A model generated the notes under the pieces. The model did not search any database, had not been told where the DNA came from, and worked only from the letters and a program-made list of their open reading frames with translations. Source: CAZLQF01 sp964561545 (GTDB lineage Bacteria > Bacteroidota > Bacteroidia > CAILMK01 > CAYYUA01). From it: a stretch of 64,000 bases of DNA. The position numbers and the translations under genes are program-made. The stretch is taken from the NCBI GenBank assembly GCA_964561545.1, contig CAZLQF010000014.1, forward strand, positions 9,291 to 73,290. The letters are read 5' to 3'. Shown here in pieces: positions 34,233 to 43,406 of this stretch; position 1 is the first letter of the stretch; each line of letters starts with the position of its first letter.

Positions 34233-35597
34233 CTAAAACATTGTGGGCTCCTGCATCTTATGCTCGAAATCAAAATTTTCAATGAAGCTTGTTGTAATAT
34301 TGCCTTTCCTGAAAGTTTCGTCTTGCATAATGGCCATGTGAAGGGGGATTGTTGTATCCACGCCCTCTACGATGAATTCTTCTAAACATCGGTGCATACG
34401 TACTATGGCTTCATCCCTCGTTCGGGCACTTACAATTAGTTTACCAACCATGGAATCATAATAGGGTGGTATTGAATATCCTCCATAAACATGAGAGTCA
34501 ACTCGCACGCCATGGCCTCCGGGTTTGTGTAAATTTACGATTTTGCCAGGGCTTGGCCGGAAATCTTTAAAAGGATCTTCTGCATTGATCCTGCATTCAA
34601 TGGCACATTTGTCAGGGAAGTAATTTTTGCCAGATATGGGAATGCCAGCAGCTACTAAAATTTGTTCTTTCACCAAGTCATAATTGATCACTTCCTCAGT
34701 TACAGGGTGCTCAACTTGTATGCGGGTATTCATTTCTATGAAATAGAAATTGAGGTGCTTGTCGACTAAGAACTCTACGGTACCAACGCCCTCGTATTCT
34801 ACAGCTTTACCTGCCTGAATAGCAGCCTTGCCCATTTGCTCTCTTAATTCAGGCGTCATGATGGGAGAAGGGGTTTCTTCAATTAATTTTTGATGGCGCC
34901 TTTGAACGGTACAATCCCGTTCAGAAAGGTGACTAATGGAGCCAAACTGGTCTCCAATGATCTGAATTTCAACGTGACGGGGTTCTTCTACAAACTTTTC
35001 CATGTAAACCTCATCACTGCCAAAAGAAGCTTTGGCCTCTTGCCTTGCATTGTTCCAATTCTCTTCCAAGAGATCCTCACTTTTGATGATCCGCATGCCC
35101 TTGCCGCCTCCACCTGCTGATGCTTTTAGCATAACAGGATAACCGATTTTTGCTGCTGTTTTCTTGGCCTCATTAAGGTCTGTTAAAACACCACCTGAAC
35201 CAGGGACCGTTGGCACGCCTGCATTTTCCATGGTTTCCTTGGCCCTTGCTTTATCGCCCATCCCAGCTATCATTTCAGGAGAAGAACCAATGAATTTGAT
35301 GCCATTGATTCGGCAAGTTTCTGAAAACTTGGGACTTTCTGAAAGAAAACCATATCCGGGATGTATGGCATCAGCATTGGTGATTTCCGCGGCTGCAATT
35401 AAATTGGGTATGTGAAGATAGGATAGATTACTTTGGGCGGGCCCGAGGCAAACTGCCTCATCAGCAAAGCGTACATGAATGCTATCCTCGTCAGCCCTGC
35501 TGTATACCGCTACTGTCTTAATACCCATTTCCTTACAAGTACGGATAATTCTAAGCGCAATCTCCCCTCGATTGGCTATTAGGATTTTATTAAACAT
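34233..35597 (-). CDS. accC: Acetyl-CoA carboxylase, biotin carboxylase subunit
   Basis: The 454-residue ATP-grasp enzyme carboxylates biotin on AccB. It starts MFNKILIANRGEIALRIIRTC. ATP-binding motifs GGGGKGM and the segment QIIGDQFGSISHLSERDCTVQRRHQK, the catalytic block MNTRIQVEHPVTE and the late KLIVSARTRDEAI are all present. The order efp-accB-accC with small gaps (6 and 27 bases) is a common Bacteroidota group. The accA/accD carboxyltransferase is not in the window. Confidence 0.96.
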   Translation of the reverse strand: MFNKILIANRGEIALRIIRTCKEMGIKTVAVYSRADEDSIHVRFADEAVCLGPAQSNLSYLHIPNLIAAAEITNADAIHPGYGFLSESPKFSETCRINGIKFIGSSPEMIAGMGDKARAKETMENAGVPTVPGSGGVLTDLNEAKKTAAKIGYPVMLKASAGGGGKGMRIIKSEDLLEENWNNARQEAKASFGSDEVYMEKFVEEPRHVEIQIIGDQFGSISHLSERDCTVQRRHQKLIEETPSPIMTPELREQMGKAAIQAGKAVEYEGVGTVEFLVDKHLNFYFIEMNTRIQVEHPVTEEVINYDLVKEQILVAAGIPISGKNYFPDKCAIECRINAEDPFKDFRPSPGKIVNLHKPGGHGVRVDSHVYGGYSIPPYYDSMVGKLIVSARTRDEAIVRMHRCLEEFIVEGVDTTIPLHMAIMQDETFRKGNITTSFIENFDFEHKMQEPTMF

Positions 35598-35624
35598 ACC
35601 CTTTTAGGTTTTTTTTGGAAAAAA

Positions 35625-36173
35625 TCAGGAGGGATCTATAAGGAACAAGGTTTGGTCATATTCAACCGGGCTTGCATCTTCAGCCACAATTTTTACTATT
35701 TTACCACTATATTCCGATTCGATTTCATTAAAAAGCTTCATGGCTTCCACGATGCATACCACATCCCCCTGCTTTACTTCATCTCCCACTTTAACATAGG
35801 CGTCTTTTTCAGGGCTGGGAGAGCGGTAGAAAGTACCGATCATAGGGGCCTTTACTGCTACGTATTTGGATTCATCTTCTTGGGCTTCACCCTTTTCTTG
35901 GGGAGGTGCTTCTTCTTGTTGTGGTGCTGCTTGCTGCTGTTGTTGGGTATTCTGAGGTTCCTGTGGTGGTGCCTGCTGCGGCATCCCTTGGGGCGTCATC
36001 ATTTGAGCAGGCATCATTTGCGGGTAAACTTGGGTTTGTACTTGCTCTTTATTCTTATCTTCATCATTACCTGTACGAATGGTAAGTTTAATATCGTCCT
36101 TTTCAAGTCGTACCTCGCTTACACCGGATTCAGATACAAAATTGATAAGGTCCTGAATTTGCTTTAGGTCCAT
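35625..36173 (-). CDS. accB: Acetyl-CoA carboxylase biotin carboxyl carrier protein
   Basis: The 182-residue carrier has an N-terminal helical domain (about 1-40, LIRTGN-like end), a Gln/Pro-rich flexible linker (about 48-100), and a biotinyl domain whose attachment lysine is K146 in EAMKLF. The domain has the usual PMIGTFYRSPSPEKDAYVKVGD start. It is co-transcribed with accC (27 bases downstream) and efp (6 bases upstream). Confidence 0.95.
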   Translation of the reverse strand: MDLKQIQDLINFVSESGVSEVRLEKDDIKLTIRTGNDEDKNKEQVQTQVYPQMMPAQMMTPQGMPQQAPPQEPQNTQQQQQAAPQQEEAPPQEKGEAQEDESKYVAVKAPMIGTFYRSPSPEKDAYVKVGDEVKQGDVVCIVEAMKLFNEIESEYSGKIVKIVAEDASPVEYDQTLFLIDPS

Positions 36174-36179
36174 GACTAA

Positions 36180-36746
36180 TTATTTTTTAACTCTTTCAAC
36201 GTAAGCTTTCTTTCTTGTATCAATTTTAAGCAAATCCCCTTTTTCTACAAAAAGCGGAACTTGAATGGATGCTCCTGATTTTACTTCGGCTGCCTTGTAG
36301 GTGTTAGTCGCTGTATCCCCTTTAACGCCCGGCTCTGAATACGTTACCTCTAAGTTAATAAAATTGGGGAGGTAAACATGAATGGGCGTTTCCGTTTCAT
36401 CATGATAAACAATCTCTACTTGCTGACCTTCTGTGAGTAATTCTGGTCTATCTATCAGACTTTCTTCAATGGTTATTTGCTCAAAATTTTCTTCATTCAT
36501 GAATACATAACCTTCATTGTCGGTATATAGAAATTGGAAAGGTCTTTTTTCAACCCTTGCGGTCTTAACCTTTTCTCCTGCATCGAATGTTTTTTCCAAA
36601 ACCTTGCCGGTTTTTACACTCTTAAGCCTCGTTCTTACAAAAGCAGCACCTTTACCTGGCTTTTTATGTTGAAATTCAAGAATTTGCATGAGATCGTCAT
36701 CAATTTCCAGGCACATTCCATTCTTAAAATCTGCGGTACTTGCCAT
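36180..36746 (-). CDS. efp: Elongation factor P
   Basis: The 188-residue EF-P relieves ribosome stalling at polyproline. Domain I has the loop HKKPGKGAAF with K32 at the position that is modified or contacts the P-site tRNA in lysine-type EF-P. Domains II and III end in ...VEKGDLLKIDTRKKAYVERVKK with the C-terminal FVEKGD signature. It lies 6 bases before accB. A -7 element (TAGATTTG) is about 31 bases upstream of the ATG. No epmA/epmB homologue is nearby, so the modification state is unknown. Confidence 0.95.
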   Translation of the reverse strand: MASTADFKNGMCLEIDDDLMQILEFQHKKPGKGAAFVRTRLKSVKTGKVLEKTFDAGEKVKTARVEKRPFQFLYTDNEGYVFMNEENFEQITIEESLIDRPELLTEGQQVEIVYHDETETPIHVYLPNFINLEVTYSEPGVKGDTATNTYKAAEVKSGASIQVPLFVEKGDLLKIDTRKKAYVERVKK

Positions 36747-36776
36747 ACCTCAACGGACCATTTTTATTGTTGAACG

Positions 36777-36784
36777 CAAATCTA
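36777..36784 (-). promoter_or_regulatory. Candidate -7 element of the efp-accB-accC operon
   Basis: TAGATTTG on the minus strand fits TAnnTTTG and lies 30 bases before the efp start. A TTG at the exact -33 spacing is lacking, so only the -7 part is supported. Confidence 0.5.
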
Positions 36785-36906
36785 CAAGTACAAAATTAAA
36801 ATTAGCATTTAAGGTTGGAATTTTTTGTATTAAGATGGTTGGGTAAGTTTTGCCTGTAGATTTAGCTTTAAACAATTCTTAAATAATAAGGGGTAATTTT
36901 TACTGA

Positions 36907-37233
36907 ATAAATAATGCCATCCCAAGCCCAGATAGTGCCTTTATCTCTGATGAAAGAATAGCTCAGCTCCCTGATGAATAGCAGGATAAATTTGATCAAG
37001 TTTGTCCGGTCTTTGCTACCAAGGTACAGTCAAAATCTGACTACCTTCAATAGCTCCAAGCCAAAATGCATGAATGGATGGACAATGGCTGCCCTATTGA
37101 TCATGAGCAGGAGCAAGCTTACATTAACCGGGAATACGGAGCTCATCAAGCAATTGATGATTTTGATCAAAAGCTTTCCGGAAAATGTGTTAAGCGGTTT
37201 CACATGTATTTAAGTGCTTTGCGGCTTAGTTAA
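36907..37233 (+). pseudogene. Decayed Uma2-family (DUF820) restriction-like endonuclease
   Basis: Read in one plus-strand frame, the stretch gives SPDSAFISDERIAQLPDE-stop-QDKFDQVCPVFATKVQSKSD, then LQ-stop-LQAKMHEWMDNGCP, IDHEQEQAYI and FDQKLSGKCVKRFHMYL. This follows the central and C-terminal part of Uma2 proteins. Two in-frame TAG codons (36979 and 37051) interrupt it. The block before ID (normally QLGWL) appears deleted, the catalytic Glu position reads K (ATKVQS), and the N-terminal third is missing. It is a dead fragment of a usually multicopy family. A weak hairpin with T6 follows (37232-37262). A 79-residue frame at 36974-37213 is only the wrong reading of the same relic. Confidence 0.75.
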
Positions 37234-37309
37234 AACCCAATAGGTTTACCTGCCGGTTTTTTGTTCCTATGAATGGTTAAAATGAATGCACTCAATTAGT
37301 TTATCGACC

Positions 37310-39298
37310 TTAAGACAGGTCATGTTTCAAAATAGCAATATCCTCTGGTTTACCAATCACATACAATACATCATTAAAATGAATTTTAGTATCGGCTGTA
37401 AGTTCATAATAAACCTGATCATCGCGCTTAATGGCCACAACGGTCACTTTATAATGATTGCGAATATTCGCTTCTTCAAGGGTTTTTTCCGCGATTCCGG
37501 AGGGTGCATTAATAACTTTGAGGGCTGATATTTCCATTTCAGGTAGTACAAAAGGCCTTTGCCGATTTGTGCCCAACTCGCGGTACATTTCATAGTTATC
37601 GGCTCTTAGATAACGGGTAAAATCTTCAATTTCATCTTTTGGAACCAAGTATTTGGTAAGTACCCTGTTAAAGATTTCAATGGATGTTTCGAATTCCTCA
37701 GGAATAACCTCATCAGCTCCAAGCCTCAAATTTTCATCAATCTCATTTAAAAACCGTGTTCTTACAATGATGTAAACGTGCTTATTGCTTTCGCGGATGT
37801 TTAAGATAATCTTCTTGGTGGCTGATGGATCAGAAATTGCTACAACGATTACCCTTGCCTTGTGTAAATTAACACTGTGAAGTATTTCATCATGAATGGC
37901 ATCTCCATATACAATGGGCTCTCCTTTGCGCTTTTCCTCGCGTACGGTTTCGGCATTTAACTCTATAATGCTGTAAGGAATGTTGGAATTTTGGGCTGCT
38001 TTGGCAACATTTCTTCCGTTGACGCCATATCCAATGATAATTATATGGTCTTTAAGTTCTTCTTCTTTGGAAGATTTGGGGGTGGATACTGTATGGACAT
38101 TCCTAAAAAGCCTCTTAAAAAAAGATCCTGTTAAACTTGTATCCAACAATGCTGAAGTAATACGGTCTCCGAACTTGATCAAAAATGGTGTGGCAGCCAT
38201 GGTTAGTATGGAAATGGACAGGAAATATTGGTAAGTTTCCATTGCAATCAAGTCGTATTCAATACCAGTTTTGGAGAGAATAAAAGCAAATTCCCCTACC
38301 TGGAAAAGGGATAAGCCTACCAAAATAAAAGTTCGTGGCGGATATTTCAGGATCAAAGCGGCTACGGTACAAATAATACCTTTAATGACAATTGTGAAGA
38401 TTGTAAAGACGAGGATCAGGGGCAAATTCTGAAACAAAAATCCCAAATCAAGCAGCATTCCAATAGATACAAAGAAAATACTGGTAAAGATCTCGCGAAA
38501 AGGCAGTACATTGGCCGTGGCTTGATGACTGTAATCTGATTCAGAAATAATAAGACCGGCCATAAATGCACCAAGCGGTAAAGAAAGGCCAAAACTTGAG
38601 GTAAGCCAGGCAACAGCAAAGCAGATGACCACAATGGTAAGGATGAAGAGCTCTTTGCTTTTGGTCTTGGCAACCTGGTACAAAAGCCTTGGTACTACAT
38701 AGCGGGCACTTAAAATAACAACCAAAATAAGCCCAAGCCCCTTCAAGCCAAGCGTAAGGATCGATATCCAAACGTTTTTAGATTCACCCGCAATAATCGG
38801 TGTAAACAAGATCATGGGCACCACAATGATGTCCTGGAATATCAGAATTGCCAAAGCAAACTTACCGTGCGGGGCTGTAAGTTCACCTCTTTCTTGCAGC
38901 AATTTTAAGACAATGGCTGTACTACTTAAGGAAAATAAAAAACCAAGAAAAATGGCCTCGCCTGTTTCATAGCCAAATCCAATGGCCAGTAAGGCTACAA
39001 CCCCAATAGTGATCAGAACCTGCAGCCCGCCACCAATGAAAACGGCTCTTTTGATGGCTGCCAGGCTTTTTAATGAAAATTGCAGCCCTATAACAAAAAG
39101 CAGCAAAATGACGCCAATCTCGGCAAGGATGTCCACTTCATGACTGGCCTGGACAAGACTTAAACCATAGGGTCCAGCTATGGCTCCCGACAAAAGAAAC
39201 CCCAAGATGTTGGGAAGGTTCAATCGTTGAAAAGCTAATATGACAAGGACCGCAAGGCCAAGGATAATGACGAGATCAGCTAATAAGGGTATTTCCAT
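37310..39298 (-). CDS. Kef/CPA2-type cation:proton antiporter with TrkA domains
   Basis: The 662-residue protein has an N-terminal Na+/H+ exchanger domain of about twelve membrane segments (1-385, with LPNILGFLLSGAIAGPYGL and the SSTAIVLKLL region). A TrkA_N NAD-binding domain (about 408-520, HIIIIGYGVNGRNVAKAA) and a TrkA_C domain (about 575-660) follow. It probably exports K+ or Na+ for H+, gated by nucleotide. The N-terminus MEIPLLADLVIILG matches the family, so the ATG at 39298 is secure, yet a perfect promoter lies only 4 bases upstream (39303-39333). The mRNA may therefore be leaderless. Confidence 0.92.
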   Translation of the reverse strand: MEIPLLADLVIILGLAVLVILAFQRLNLPNILGFLLSGAIAGPYGLSLVQASHEVDILAEIGVILLLFVIGLQFSLKSLAAIKRAVFIGGGLQVLITIGVVALLAIGFGYETGEAIFLGFLFSLSSTAIVLKLLQERGELTAPHGKFALAILIFQDIIVVPMILFTPIIAGESKNVWISILTLGLKGLGLILVVILSARYVVPRLLYQVAKTKSKELFILTIVVICFAVAWLTSSFGLSLPLGAFMAGLIISESDYSHQATANVLPFREIFTSIFFVSIGMLLDLGFLFQNLPLILVFTIFTIVIKGIICTVAALILKYPPRTFILVGLSLFQVGEFAFILSKTGIEYDLIAMETYQYFLSISILTMAATPFLIKFGDRITSALLDTSLTGSFFKRLFRNVHTVSTPKSSKEEELKDHIIIIGYGVNGRNVAKAAQNSNIPYSIIELNAETVREEKRKGEPIVYGDAIHDEILHSVNLHKARVIVVAISDPSATKKIILNIRESNKHVYIIVRTRFLNEIDENLRLGADEVIPEEFETSIEIFNRVLTKYLVPKDEIEDFTRYLRADNYEMYRELGTNRQRPFVLPEMEISALKVINAPSGIAEKTLEEANIRNHYKVTVVAIKRDDQVYYELTADTKIHFNDVLYVIGKPEDIAILKHDLS

Positions 39299-39302
39299 GT
39301 TG

Positions 39303-39333
39303 CAAAAATAAAGGTCACTAAAACATTTATCAA
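39303..39333 (-). promoter_or_regulatory. Promoter of the Kef-type antiporter gene
   Basis: Minus-strand TTG (39333-39331), 20 bases, TATTTTTG (39310-39303). The start codon begins 5 bases further on, so transcription is expected to begin at, or next to, the ATG. Confidence 0.75.
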
Positions 39334-39424
39334 TTTGATACCAAGAACTTAAGGCTTAATCTTAAAACAAATAAAACAAGCTTGATATTACCTCAACGCT
39401 TTGAAAATCCTGTCAAGGCTTGCC

Positions 39425-39913
39425 TTAAAAAGCTTTATAAACAAGGGTCAGCTTTTGATCATTATATGTCTTGATCATTGCTTTATAGTGAGCCCCGGAG
39501 CTTGACCTCACTATAAATACTAAACCTTTTAGGGTGTCGTCCTGAATGATATAAGGCTGCCAATTAACTGTTTGGGGTAGATCCTTTAGTTTTTTGAAAG
39601 GCTTATTCTTTATAATTGCGACTTCCGTTGTTTGCCCTACATGATTTTTATTGGCAAAACTATCATCGAAGGTGCCGATTTCCTGATCTCCTGGCTCTAC
39701 CCAAATATCAGCTCGAATCATTGAATCTTGCATGGCTCCTTGAATGGAACGGGAATTGCCTTCATCCATCGATATGAAGTAAACATTAGAGGGTTTGTTA
39801 TTTTTGGTTGGTAAATCAAATTGCTGAGGCCCTAAAATGCCACAACTACTTAAGCAAAAGATTGTGCTTAACAGTAAAATGGACCGTTGACCAAAAGCCC
39901 TTATTATTAGCAT
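39425..39913 (-). CDS. Putative lipoprotein, function unknown
   Basis: The 162-residue protein has a lipoprotein signal peptide ending LSSC (lipobox, C near residue 24) and a beta-rich domain of about 135 residues. I recognise no family. The sequence after Cys (GILGPQQFDL) lacks the acidic surface-export signal known in Bacteroidota, so it probably faces the periplasm. It begins 10 bases after the stop of the epimerase-family gene upstream, so co-transcription is likely. Confidence 0.65.
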   Translation of the reverse strand: MLIIRAFGQRSILLLSTIFCLSSCGILGPQQFDLPTKNNKPSNVYFISMDEGNSRSIQGAMQDSMIRADIWVEPGDQEIGTFDDSFANKNHVGQTTEVAIIKNKPFKKLKDLPQTVNWQPYIIQDDTLKGLVFIVRSSSGAHYKAMIKTYNDQKLTLVYKAF

Positions 39914-39923
39914 GGTATATCAA

Positions 39924-40934
39924 TTAGATCAAACGGTTCTTTCTGAGCCACTCAATGGTTTCTTCTAATGCTTGTTTGAAAGGGGTAATGGTGTAGCCCA
40001 GTTCCTTTTTGGCTTTTTCAGATGAGCAAGCCCAGTTTTTGGAGTATTTAGTTACCCAATCGGGGGTAATCATGGGTGGTTTCCCGGTTAATTTGGCTTT
40101 AAGTGTCTGAAATCGTGCAAATGTGATGGCCAAGCTAATCGGTATACCAAATAATTTTTGCTTTTCGCCGGCAACTTCTCCTATTGTATTAAAATATTCG
40201 TTAAAAGATAAATTTTCACCACCAAGGATGTATTGCTCACCAGAACGGCCATGTTTCATGGCTAATAAATGCCCATCAATGACATCTTTAACGTACACGT
40301 AGCTGCCTACTGCTTTTCCATTACCCAGTACAAAATGCCATTTGCCCTGGATGTAATAACTGATCAAACGAGTGGCCGCATTGCTCACTGTCAAAAGGCC
40401 CGGGCCAAACACCCTGGTAGGATTAACGATGACCGTTTCTAAATCATTAGAGGCAAAATTCTTTACTACCTGTTCAGCTTGGTATTTGGTACGTTCATAG
40501 GGGTTGTAAAAAAAATCAGAGCGAGGGGTTTCTTCATCTGCCGGCTCATGATTGGATTCAGCAAGGGTTCCTCCCGAGGATGTAAACACCACTCTTTTAA
40601 CCCCAGTATTTTTTGCAGCTTCCAGAACTTTTCGCGTTCCTTCAATATTAACCTCATCAAAGATACTTTCATCTTTAGCCCAAGCCTTTGCCAAGGCTGC
40701 TACATGGTAAACCTGGCTGCAGCCATCCATAGCCTTTTCTAAAACAGCTTGATCGGTAAGGTCTCCTTCAAAAAATTTAATGTGATCAGTTTGCTTTTGG
40801 AAAACCGGCAAGTCATTGAGCTTATAAGCGGATGCTCCTCTGTAAATGATATGCAACGTGTTTCCTTGATTAATCAATGCTCGCACCAGTTCGTGGCCAA
40901 TGTACCCCGTAGCTCCTGTAATCATTATATTCAT
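39924..40934 (-). CDS. NAD(P)-dependent extended-SDR (epimerase/dihydroflavonol-reductase-like)
   Basis: The protein from the ATG at 40934 is 336 residues, with GATGYIGHELVRALI at the N-terminus (TGxxGxxG), the catalytic YxxxK as YERTK, and NPTRVFGPGLL typical of dihydroflavonol-4-reductase-like enzymes. An upstream extension of 39 codons to 41051 is open but would overlap the upstream SDR gene and precede the Rossmann motif, so it is rejected. Substrate is unknown. It lies between an SDR gene (24 bases upstream) and a lipoprotein gene; a lipid or sterol-type substrate is possible but not shown. Confidence 0.85.
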   Translation of the reverse strand: MNIMITGATGYIGHELVRALINQGNTLHIIYRGASAYKLNDLPVFQKQTDHIKFFEGDLTDQAVLEKAMDGCSQVYHVAALAKAWAKDESIFDEVNIEGTRKVLEAAKNTGVKRVVFTSSGGTLAESNHEPADEETPRSDFFYNPYERTKYQAEQVVKNFASNDLETVIVNPTRVFGPGLLTVSNAATRLISYYIQGKWHFVLGNGKAVGSYVYVKDVIDGHLLAMKHGRSGEQYILGGENLSFNEYFNTIGEVAGEKQKLFGIPISLAITFARFQTLKAKLTGKPPMITPDWVTKYSKNWACSSEKAKKELGYTITPFKQALEETIEWLRKNRLI

Positions 40935-40957
40935 GAAATTACTTTTATTTAGAGCGG

Positions 40958-41737
40958 TTAATATTGAGTGGAAAACATATTGCCGGTTAATTTTAAAACA
41001 AGCTGTTCCGGTAACAATCGGATAAATGTAGCAAGGATCCTGTTGGGCCAACCGGGAATAATAATGGTTCTTGGTTTCATCATGCCTTCAACAGCCTGCT
41101 TGGCTACTTCAGCAGCGGACAATGTAAAAATTTCGGCTTTTAATCCTTGTTCGCGGGTTCTTTTTTCAACTTCTGGATTGGTAATGGTCGGCCCCGGACA
41201 CAAGCAGCTTACAGAAATATTAGTGTCTTTTAATTCTTCATTCAAGGCACAGGATAAAACCTTAACGAAGTTCTTGGAGGCCGAATACAATGTTTTATTG
41301 GGCATCATCATGAAGGAGGCCATGCTGCCAACGTTTAAAATGTATCCATTTTCTTGTTGCTTAAGCATCGGCATGAAATTGTAAATCATCTTCACCATCA
41401 CCTCGGAATTGAGCCTTACCATTTCAAGTTGATTGGAGAGTTGAAGCTTGTCCAAAGCCCCTTGAAGCCCAAATCCAGCATTGTTAACGATCGTATCGAT
41501 CGGTATTTCATTGGATTCACAAAAAGATAAAAGATCCTGAGTCGCTTCACTCTCTGTAAGATCGGTAGTATAAGTGAGCACTTGAATGCCATATTTCTGC
41601 TTTAATTCCCAAGCATAATCTTCTAAGCCATCATTAGAAAGAGATACCAACAATAAATTACATTGCCTGGAAGCCAATTCATTTGCAATACTTCTTCCTA
41701 TGCCCTTACTTGCACCAGTAACAAGTGCGTATGCCAT
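40958..41737 (-). CDS. Classical short-chain dehydrogenase
   Basis: The 259-residue protein begins MAYALVTGASKGIGRSIANEL (TGxxxGxG). NNAG (IVNNAGFGLQ), the catalytic Ser in LNVGSMAS and YxxxK as YSASK are present. I chose the ATG at 41737 because the Rossmann motif immediately follows; an upstream ATG at 41818 adds 27 residues without similarity. A C-terminal hydrophobic segment (ILATFIRLLPEQLVLKL) is typical of the membrane-associated DltE/17-beta-HSD-like branch. It is co-directional with the epimerase-family gene 24 bases downstream. Substrate unknown. Confidence 0.85.
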   Translation of the reverse strand: MAYALVTGASKGIGRSIANELASRQCNLLLVSLSNDGLEDYAWELKQKYGIQVLTYTTDLTESEATQDLLSFCESNEIPIDTIVNNAGFGLQGALDKLQLSNQLEMVRLNSEVMVKMIYNFMPMLKQQENGYILNVGSMASFMMMPNKTLYSASKNFVKVLSCALNEELKDTNISVSCLCPGPTITNPEVEKRTREQGLKAEIFTLSAAEVAKQAVEGMMKPRTIIIPGWPNRILATFIRLLPEQLVLKLTGNMFSTQY

Positions 41738-41889
41738 TGATTCACTACTTTTTTTCCGGTTCAAAACTACATAAATAAAACCGGATATAGGAAATGCTTT
41801 AGTATTGTAAATCTTCATTTATTTTGCATTTAAAATACTTGAGCTTAATCGGCTTACGTTTTACCATTGTTCATTATAATTAATCAAAT

Positions 41890-42645
41890 ATGCTCAAAGG
41901 ACTTTTTGTTGCTAGTGTGTACCTTATTTGTTGTTCTAATGTTGTTGCCAATCCCAATGACCCTGATAGCCTTGAACAAAACCTGCCTTTGATAACGGGT
42001 GAATTGACCATGGGCACTTCTGTTCCGGTCGCTGACTTCTATCCATCCAATAAAAGCTCGGGTTATGCGCAACCAGGTTTTACATTGAGCTTTAAAGGCA
42101 ATTATTTCCTCCAACCCAAACTTGGTATTCATTTTAAAGGCGGCTTTTTGATCAACAATTTTAATAAGCATGATTATCGGGAAGATCAATTAGAAAAAGG
42201 TTCATTCCAGGATTTAGAACTAAATACCGGGACTTATAAAACTTTGTACTTGACAGTCGGCCCAACTTACCAAATACCCTTGCAATGGCTGAGATTACAA
42301 GTACATGCCGGTATAGGTTATTTGTACGAACATGATTCTAAAATTGATGAAACCCGGATTTTTGGTTCGGGATACCGATCGCGGAGCGAAAAAGCCAGTG
42401 GCGATGGAAATGCCATGGCTTTTAACGTAGGAGGCCAAATGCGCTTTGAGCTTAATTCAAGGATGGATTTATCATTGGGCGTTGATTACCTGGTTGCTAA
42501 GCCAGGTATTAAAGCTGAAAAAACCAGCGGCAGTTTTGATCCCGAAACGGATCAAACAATCGAGAACTCAAAGACTGAGGAATACCGCCTGCTGATATCA
42601 TCCTTGAACATTAGTGCAGGTTTGGCTTATCGGTTTAATTGGTAA
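41890..42645 (+). CDS. Outer-membrane beta-barrel protein, unknown function
   Basis: The 251-residue protein has a signal peptide (about 1-20, ending VVANP) and alternating beta strands ending with RFNW, a normal C-terminal barrel strand. Strands such as GELTMGTSVPVADFYP, GFTLSFKGNYFLQP and LYLTVGPTYQIPLQ resemble small OmpA/OmpW-like or PorT-like barrels. It converges with the SRAP gene 20 bases away. No specific role is assigned. Confidence 0.65.
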   Translation: MLKGLFVASVYLICCSNVVANPNDPDSLEQNLPLITGELTMGTSVPVADFYPSNKSSGYAQPGFTLSFKGNYFLQPKLGIHFKGGFLINNFNKHDYREDQLEKGSFQDLELNTGTYKTLYLTVGPTYQIPLQWLRLQVHAGIGYLYEHDSKIDETRIFGSGYRSRSEKASGDGNAMAFNVGGQMRFELNSRMDLSLGVDYLVAKPGIKAEKTSGSFDPETDQTIENSKTEEYRLLISSLNISAGLAYRFNW

Positions 42646-42665
42646 TAATTGAGATACTTGGTAAA

Positions 42666-43406
42666 TCAAAATTCAACAAAATCGAATCCATATTGCTTGG
42701 AGGCCTCCTCAAGCAGGGTTTGTTCTTTAAAATATTGATTATCAGGTTGTTGAAGAGATTTTTGAACAACAAACGACTGCAAAGCCTCATCAGGGAAAGG
42801 GTAGATGCAGGATTTGGCTTCTTCAGAAGGCAAATCCTTGTCAAGCCAGGCTTGCCGGTTTTCGGAATTTAAAATAGCCGGCATTCGGTGTTTGTTGGCT
42901 CCTTGGTTATGAACTATTTTCAACAATTGATTGGCTTCTACGGTAATTAAGCAAGCCACCAACCGGGTTGCCCCTTCAATTTCCTGCTGTTTGTATATGC
43001 CGGCAACGGCAAATGGCTCATTCGATTTCATTTGAATGGCAAATGGAAGTTTACCAGCTGAAGTGGCCATCCACTCGTAAAACCGCGACATTAAAAATAT
43101 ACAGCGCTGCCCTTCTTGCCAAGGCCCTTTGAAGTTTTTCTTTTCGTCAATGCCTTCACTACGGGCATTGATAAACAATTTTTCTACGAGGTTTTGGGTT
43201 TTAGGATTGAACACTTTTCCCTTGAACCCCCAATGAGCCAAATTGATGGATTTTGAACCTGAAGTAGTTACAACGGGCACATCTGTTGTAGGACGGACGT
43301 CATAAGTGGGTTTATAGTCTTTTCTTATTTCGTCCGAATAAAAGCTGGCGTTGAATTGCTCTTCAAGTTCTTGGGCCTGCCGATCGATACCAAATCTTCC
43401 GCACAT
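42666..43406 (-). CDS. SOS-response-associated peptidase (SRAP, HMCES/YedK family)
   Basis: The 246-residue protein starts MCGRFGID with the conserved Cys2 that covalently traps abasic sites in single-stranded DNA. The family blocks are NLAHWGFKG, FINARSE(G), RCIFLMSRFYEW, FAVAGIYK, TVEANQLLKIVHNQGANKHRMPAIL and ENRQAWL. The Glu and His of the active site are in FYEW and the HRMPAIL segment. This protein shields abasic sites during replication. It appears to be monocistronic. I avoid the symbol yedK because orthology is not tested. Confidence 0.9.
   Translation of the reverse strand: MCGRFGIDRQAQELEEQFNASFYSDEIRKDYKPTYDVRPTTDVPVVTTSGSKSINLAHWGFKGKVFNPKTQNLVEKLFINARSEGIDEKKNFKGPWQEGQRCIFLMSRFYEWMATSAGKLPFAIQMKSNEPFAVAGIYKQQEIEGATRLVACLITVEANQLLKIVHNQGANKHRMPAILNSENRQAWLDKDLPSEEAKSCIYPFPDEALQSFVVQKSLQQPDNQYFKEQTLLEEASKQYGFDFVEF

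Noticed and set aside
36974..37213. Open frame of 79 codons as a real small gene
   Set aside because: It is out of register with the Uma2-like translation that runs through the same bases and has no similarity of its own.
40935..41051. N-terminal extension of the extended-SDR gene
   Set aside because: It would precede the Rossmann motif and overlap the upstream SDR gene; the ATG at 40934 gives MNIMITGATGYIG.
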